Positions 61,425 through 64,000 of a stretch of 64,000 nt of DNA are shown piece by piece. The stretch is from Hominenteromicrobium mulieris (lineage in GTDB: Bacteria > Bacillota > Clostridia > Oscillospirales > Acutalibacteraceae), in assembly GCF_020687165.1 (NCBI RefSeq), contig NZ_JAJEQC010000006.1, one strand, 5' to 3'. Under the pieces are notes generated by a model that had not been told where the DNA came from, ran no database searches, and saw nothing but the letters and a program-made list of their open reading frames with translations. Each line of letters starts with the position of its first letter. Position 1 is the stretch's first letter. The position numbers and the translations under genes were made by a program.

Positions 61425-61468
61425 ATACCGCGCGTTATGGAGAAAACCGTTTCTATGACGCGCGGTAT
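61425..61468 (+). promoter_or_regulatory. Long inverted repeat upstream of nrdD
   Basis: ATACCGCGCGT (61425-61435) and ACGCGCGGTAT (61458-61468) are exact reverse complements. Between them AGAAA and TTTCT can pair around ACCG. A T-rich tail follows, so it may act as a terminator for upstream transcription or as an operator. Confidence 0.5.
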
Positions 61469-61493
61469 ATTTTGTTATTATTATGTAAACCTA

Positions 61494-61535
61494 ATACTAT
61501 ATATAGTGGTTTTGACACTAAATATGCCCTTGACA
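61494..61535 (+). promoter_or_regulatory. NrdR box overlapping the nrdD promoter
   Basis: ATACTATATATAGTGG (61494-61509) matches 14 of 16 positions of the NrdR consensus (ACACWATATATWGTGT). A second partial box starts with ACACTAAATAT at 61515, 21 bases later (two helical turns), and overlaps the -35. NrdR represses ribonucleotide reductase genes when dNTPs are high, which fits nrdD. Confidence 0.65.
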
Positions 61536-61558
61536 TGTATAGGAAAAGCGCCTATAAT
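61530..61558 (+). promoter_or_regulatory. Consensus promoter of nrdD
   Basis: Perfect TTGACA (61530-61535), 17 bases, perfect TATAAT (61553-61558). The nrdD ATG lies 75 bases downstream. Confidence 0.85.
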
Positions 61559-61633
61559 CGAAAGTACAGAAAGCGCAAAGCGAAGGCTCTTAGGCTTTGC
61601 CGCAGGGGAGAAACGGAAAGGGAAGTTAAACGT

Positions 61634-63931
61634 ATGATTCGATATATTGTCAAGCGCAGCGGGGACAAGGTGTCGTTCGATGCGCGGAAAATCAAAAGCG
61701 CCATTTTTAAGGCCAATACCAGGATCGCCGCAGAGCGTATGAGCGACGCCGATCTGAACGAATTGACCGAAGAGGTGCTTACGGCGCTCGAAAAGCTGCC
61801 GGGTACGCCCACGGCGCAGGAAATTCAAAACGTGGTGGAGGAAAAGCTTCTTGCCGCCGATTACGCCAAAACGGCGAACGCTTACATCAATTATCGCACG
61901 GAGCATGAGCACCTGCGCGAAATGGACGACGAGCTCGTGAAGATTTTTGAAAACCTCACGTTCCGCCCGTCCGAAGAGGATGACTTAAAGCGCGAAAACG
62001 CGAATATCAACGCCGATACCGCCATGGGCACCATGCTGAAATACGGCTCCGAAAGCGCCAAGGCGTTTTACGATAAATATGTCATCCCGCCGGAGATTGC
62101 CAAAGCACACGCGAGCGGCGACATCCACATTCACGATAAAGACTTTTATGCCCTCACCGAAACATGCTGTCAGATTGACCTTTTAAAGCTGTTTCAAGAC
62201 GGATTTTCCACAGGCCACGGCTATTTGAGAGAGCCGAACGACATCCGCAGCTACGCCGCGCTCGCGTGCATCGCCATTCAGGCAAACCAAAACGAGATGC
62301 ACGGCGGCCAAAGCGTGCCGAATTTCGACTATGCTATGGCGGAGGGCGTGAAGAAAACGTACCGCAAGCAGTATTTCCGTGCGCTCGCGCAGTATATTGA
62401 GGTGCGGTTTGATATGAGCGCCTCCGATGCCGCCGCGCTGACGGCTGCCATCAAAGAAGCGCTCGGCACCGATGTCACAATGCACACCGCAGAAGCTTAC
62501 GCCGAAAAGCTGCGCGCGTTTCTGCCGCGCCATCAAGCAGAAAACGGCTTCCAGATCATCACGGGCGACGCTGCCCGCGCCGCCGCGGAATACGCCGCAA
62601 AGACCGCCTACAAAGAGACGGATGCTGCCACGTATCAGGCCATGGAAGCGCTCGTCCACAATTTAAACACCATGAATTCCCGCGCCGGCGCACAGGTACC
62701 GTTCAGCTCCTTAAACTACGGCACGGATACTTCGCCGGAGGGCAGAATGACCGTGCACAACCTGCTCCGCGCTACGGAAGCGGGGCTCGGCGACGGCGAA
62801 ACACCCATTTTCCCGGTTCAAATTTTCAAAGTCAAGGAGGGCGTCAACTACAACGAGGGCGACCCGAACTATGACCTGTTCCGCCACGCGCTGCGCTGCT
62901 CCGCCAAGCGCCTGTTCCCGAATTTCAGCTTTTTGGACGCCCCGTTCAACCTGCAATACTATAAACCCGGCGATTATAACACCGAGGTGGCGTACATGGG
63001 CTGCCGTACGCGCGTCATGGGCAATGTATTCGATAACACAAAGGAAGTCACCTGCGGCAGAGGCAATTTGAGCTTCACCTCCATCAACCTGCCGCGCATC
63101 GGCATTGAAGCGAAGGGCGATATGAAAACGTTCTATAAGCTGCTCGATGAAAAAATCGCGCTCGTGGAAGAACAGCTTCTGCACCGCTTCAAAATCCAGT
63201 GCAGCAAAAAGGTGTATAATTATCCGTTTCTCATGGGGCAGGGCGTGTGGATCGATTCCGAAAAGCTCGACCGCAACGATTCCGTCGCCGAAGTCTTAAA
63301 GCACGGCACCTTAAGTGTCGGCTTCATCGGCCTTGCCGAGACCTTAAAAGCCCTCACCGGTAAGCACCACGGCGAAAGCGAAGAAAGCTGGAAGCTGGGG
63401 CTTGAGATTATCTCCCATATGCGGGAGAAAATGGACGAAAAAAGCCGTGAGACCGGCCTCAACTTCACCTTGCTCGCAACGCCCGCAGAGGGGCTTTCCG
63501 GCCGCTTTGTGCGCATAGACCAAAAGAAATACGGCAAAATTCCCGGCGTTACGGACAGAGAGTATTACACAAACTCGTTTCACGTGCCGGTGTACTACCC
63601 CATCAGCGCCTATGAAAAGATTCGCAGAGAAGCGCCGTTTCACGCGCTCACGAATGCGGGGCATATCAGCTACGTGGAGCTCGACGGCGATACGTGCAAA
63701 AACATCGACGCATTTGAAAGCATCGTGCGCTGCATGAAAGAAATGGGCATCGGCTATGGCTCGGTCAACCACCCCGTAGACAGAGACCCTGTGTGCGGGT
63801 ATAACGGCATCATCGACAAGGTGTGCCCGAGGTGCGGCAGAAGAGAGGGCGAAGGCGTTCCGCTCGAAAGGCTTCTGGAGCTGAAAAAGCGCTACCACGA
63901 CGTCCCGGATTATTCGCATTTAATTAGATAG
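61634..63931 (+). CDS. nrdD: Anaerobic ribonucleoside-triphosphate reductase, atypical C-terminus
   Basis: Class III enzyme that reduces NTPs to dNTPs without oxygen by a glycyl radical. The 765-residue product has an N-terminal ATP cone (YIVKRSGDKVSFDARKIKSAIFKAN), the catalytic barrel with MNSRAGAQVPFSSLNYGTDTSPEGR and RVMGNVFDNTKEVTCGRGNLSFTSINLPR, and a zinc-site region (DPVCGY then CPRCGRREGEG). A glycyl-radical motif (R-x-x-GY) would be expected after the zinc site, but the frame goes on as VPLERLLELKKRYHDVPDYSHLIR and stops. No other frame in the remaining DNA has it. AAAGGGAA precedes the ATG. Repeat copy C begins right after the stop. Confidence 0.85.
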   Translation: MIRYIVKRSGDKVSFDARKIKSAIFKANTRIAAERMSDADLNELTEEVLTALEKLPGTPTAQEIQNVVEEKLLAADYAKTANAYINYRTEHEHLREMDDELVKIFENLTFRPSEEDDLKRENANINADTAMGTMLKYGSESAKAFYDKYVIPPEIAKAHASGDIHIHDKDFYALTETCCQIDLLKLFQDGFSTGHGYLREPNDIRSYAALACIAIQANQNEMHGGQSVPNFDYAMAEGVKKTYRKQYFRALAQYIEVRFDMSASDAAALTAAIKEALGTDVTMHTAEAYAEKLRAFLPRHQAENGFQIITGDAARAAAEYAAKTAYKETDAATYQAMEALVHNLNTMNSRAGAQVPFSSLNYGTDTSPEGRMTVHNLLRATEAGLGDGETPIFPVQIFKVKEGVNYNEGDPNYDLFRHALRCSAKRLFPNFSFLDAPFNLQYYKPGDYNTEVAYMGCRTRVMGNVFDNTKEVTCGRGNLSFTSINLPRIGIEAKGDMKTFYKLLDEKIALVEEQLLHRFKIQCSKKVYNYPFLMGQGVWIDSEKLDRNDSVAEVLKHGTLSVGFIGLAETLKALTGKHHGESEESWKLGLEIISHMREKMDEKSRETGLNFTLLATPAEGLSGRFVRIDQKKYGKIPGVTDREYYTNSFHVPVYYPISAYEKIRREAPFHALTNAGHISYVELDGDTCKNIDAFESIVRCMKEMGIGYGSVNHPVDRDPVCGYNGIIDKVCPRCGRREGEGVPLERLLELKKRYHDVPDYSHLIR

Positions 63932-63934
63932 AGC

Positions 63935-64000
63935 AAAGTTACCGTTAACGGTGATTAAAAGTTTCGCCCGCCTTTTCAAAGGCGGTGGGGTCTTGGGGGG
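63935..64000 (+). repeat. Multi-hairpin mosaic repeat, copy C (cut by the window end)
   Basis: ACCGTTAACGGT (63941-63952) is a perfect palindrome. The lead-in TTAAAAGTTTCG then comes before CCGCCTTT/AAAGGCGG (63968-63985). The same lead-in and loop (CCTTTTCAAAGG) open copy A, with YCCACC/GGTGG in the stem instead. It starts within 10 bases of the nrdD stop, in the same direction. The rest lies outside the window. Confidence 0.65.

Larger units (their letters stand above)
61275..61633. other. nrdD regulatory region (359 bases)
   Basis: Holds a weak palindrome that may end the aspS transcript (AAAACGCGTTTT, 61299-61310), an 11-bp inverted repeat at 61425-61468, an NrdR-type box at 61494-61509, a consensus promoter at 61530-61558 and a 75-base leader to nrdD. 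No gene or repeat beyond these. Confidence 0.6.

Noticed and set aside
61410..61637. A 75-codon plus-strand ORF across the nrdD promoter region.
   Set aside because: It runs over the inverted repeat, the NrdR box and the promoter, has no ribosome site and overlaps the nrdD start.

Overview
The window looks like a chromosomal segment from a spore-forming anaerobic clostridium, most likely in the Oscillospirales/Ruminococcaceae group. The evidence is a GC-rich Firmicutes gene style with strong Shine-Dalgarno sites, a SpoIIP sporulation gene, an anaerobic (class III) ribonucleotide reductase, a hisS-aspS operon behind a T-box riboswitch, and ECF transporter genes beside truA. Almost all of it is core chromosome. 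I see no phage, insertion sequence, CRISPR array, rRNA or tRNA gene.

Layout. 1-4.3 kb: the end of a HAD hydrolase, a decayed surface-protein fragment, citrate synthase (minus) and spoIIP with a small membrane protein. 4.3-8.7 kb: htpG, two membrane-protein genes and tadA, closed by a terminator. 8.7-13.1 kb: minus-strand genes (ATP-grasp protein, CorC-type protein, a lipoprotein, an AT-rich secreted protein). 13.1-22.8 kb: hflX, then a complete arginine cluster argG-argH-argC-argJ-argB-argD-argF behind a near-consensus ARG box. 23-26.8 kb: an ADP-ribosylglycohydrolase, then ruvC-ruvA-ruvB. 26.9-32.6 kb: glmM, a methyltransferase, ecfA1-ecfA2-ecfT, truA. 32.6-37.7 kb: a DUF5711-type propeller protein, a CvpA-like protein, pgsA and a ClpE-like unfoldase. 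37.7-47.4 kb, minus strand: a C39-like protease, a TraX-like protein, a three-gene two-component unit, a GH13 glycosidase and glycogen phosphorylase. 47.8-57.3 kb: zapA, a U32 peptidase, dut, mreB-mreC-mreD-pbp2, a MinD-like ATPase and mgsA. 57.3-61.3 kb: T-box, hisS, aspS and a pentapeptide-repeat gene. 61.3-64 kb: an NrdR-type operator and nrdD.

The most unusual signal is a repeat seen three times (about 660-845, 3900-4120, and from 63935 to the window end). It is a string of different hairpins joined by fixed linkers. Between the two full copies the stem sequences change in a compensatory way, while the apical loops and linkers stay the same. All three copies lie just downstream of a stop codon and point the same way as the upstream gene, so they look like structured 3' UTR elements. 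The third copy follows an nrdD reading frame whose C-terminus lacks a recognisable glycyl-radical motif.

Other points to check are a DnaA-box cluster with a 20-bp palindrome before dut, a T-box that reads as aspartate-specific although hisS comes first, a sigma-E-like promoter before spoIIP, a small ORF ending two bases before argD, and a min locus without minC or minE.
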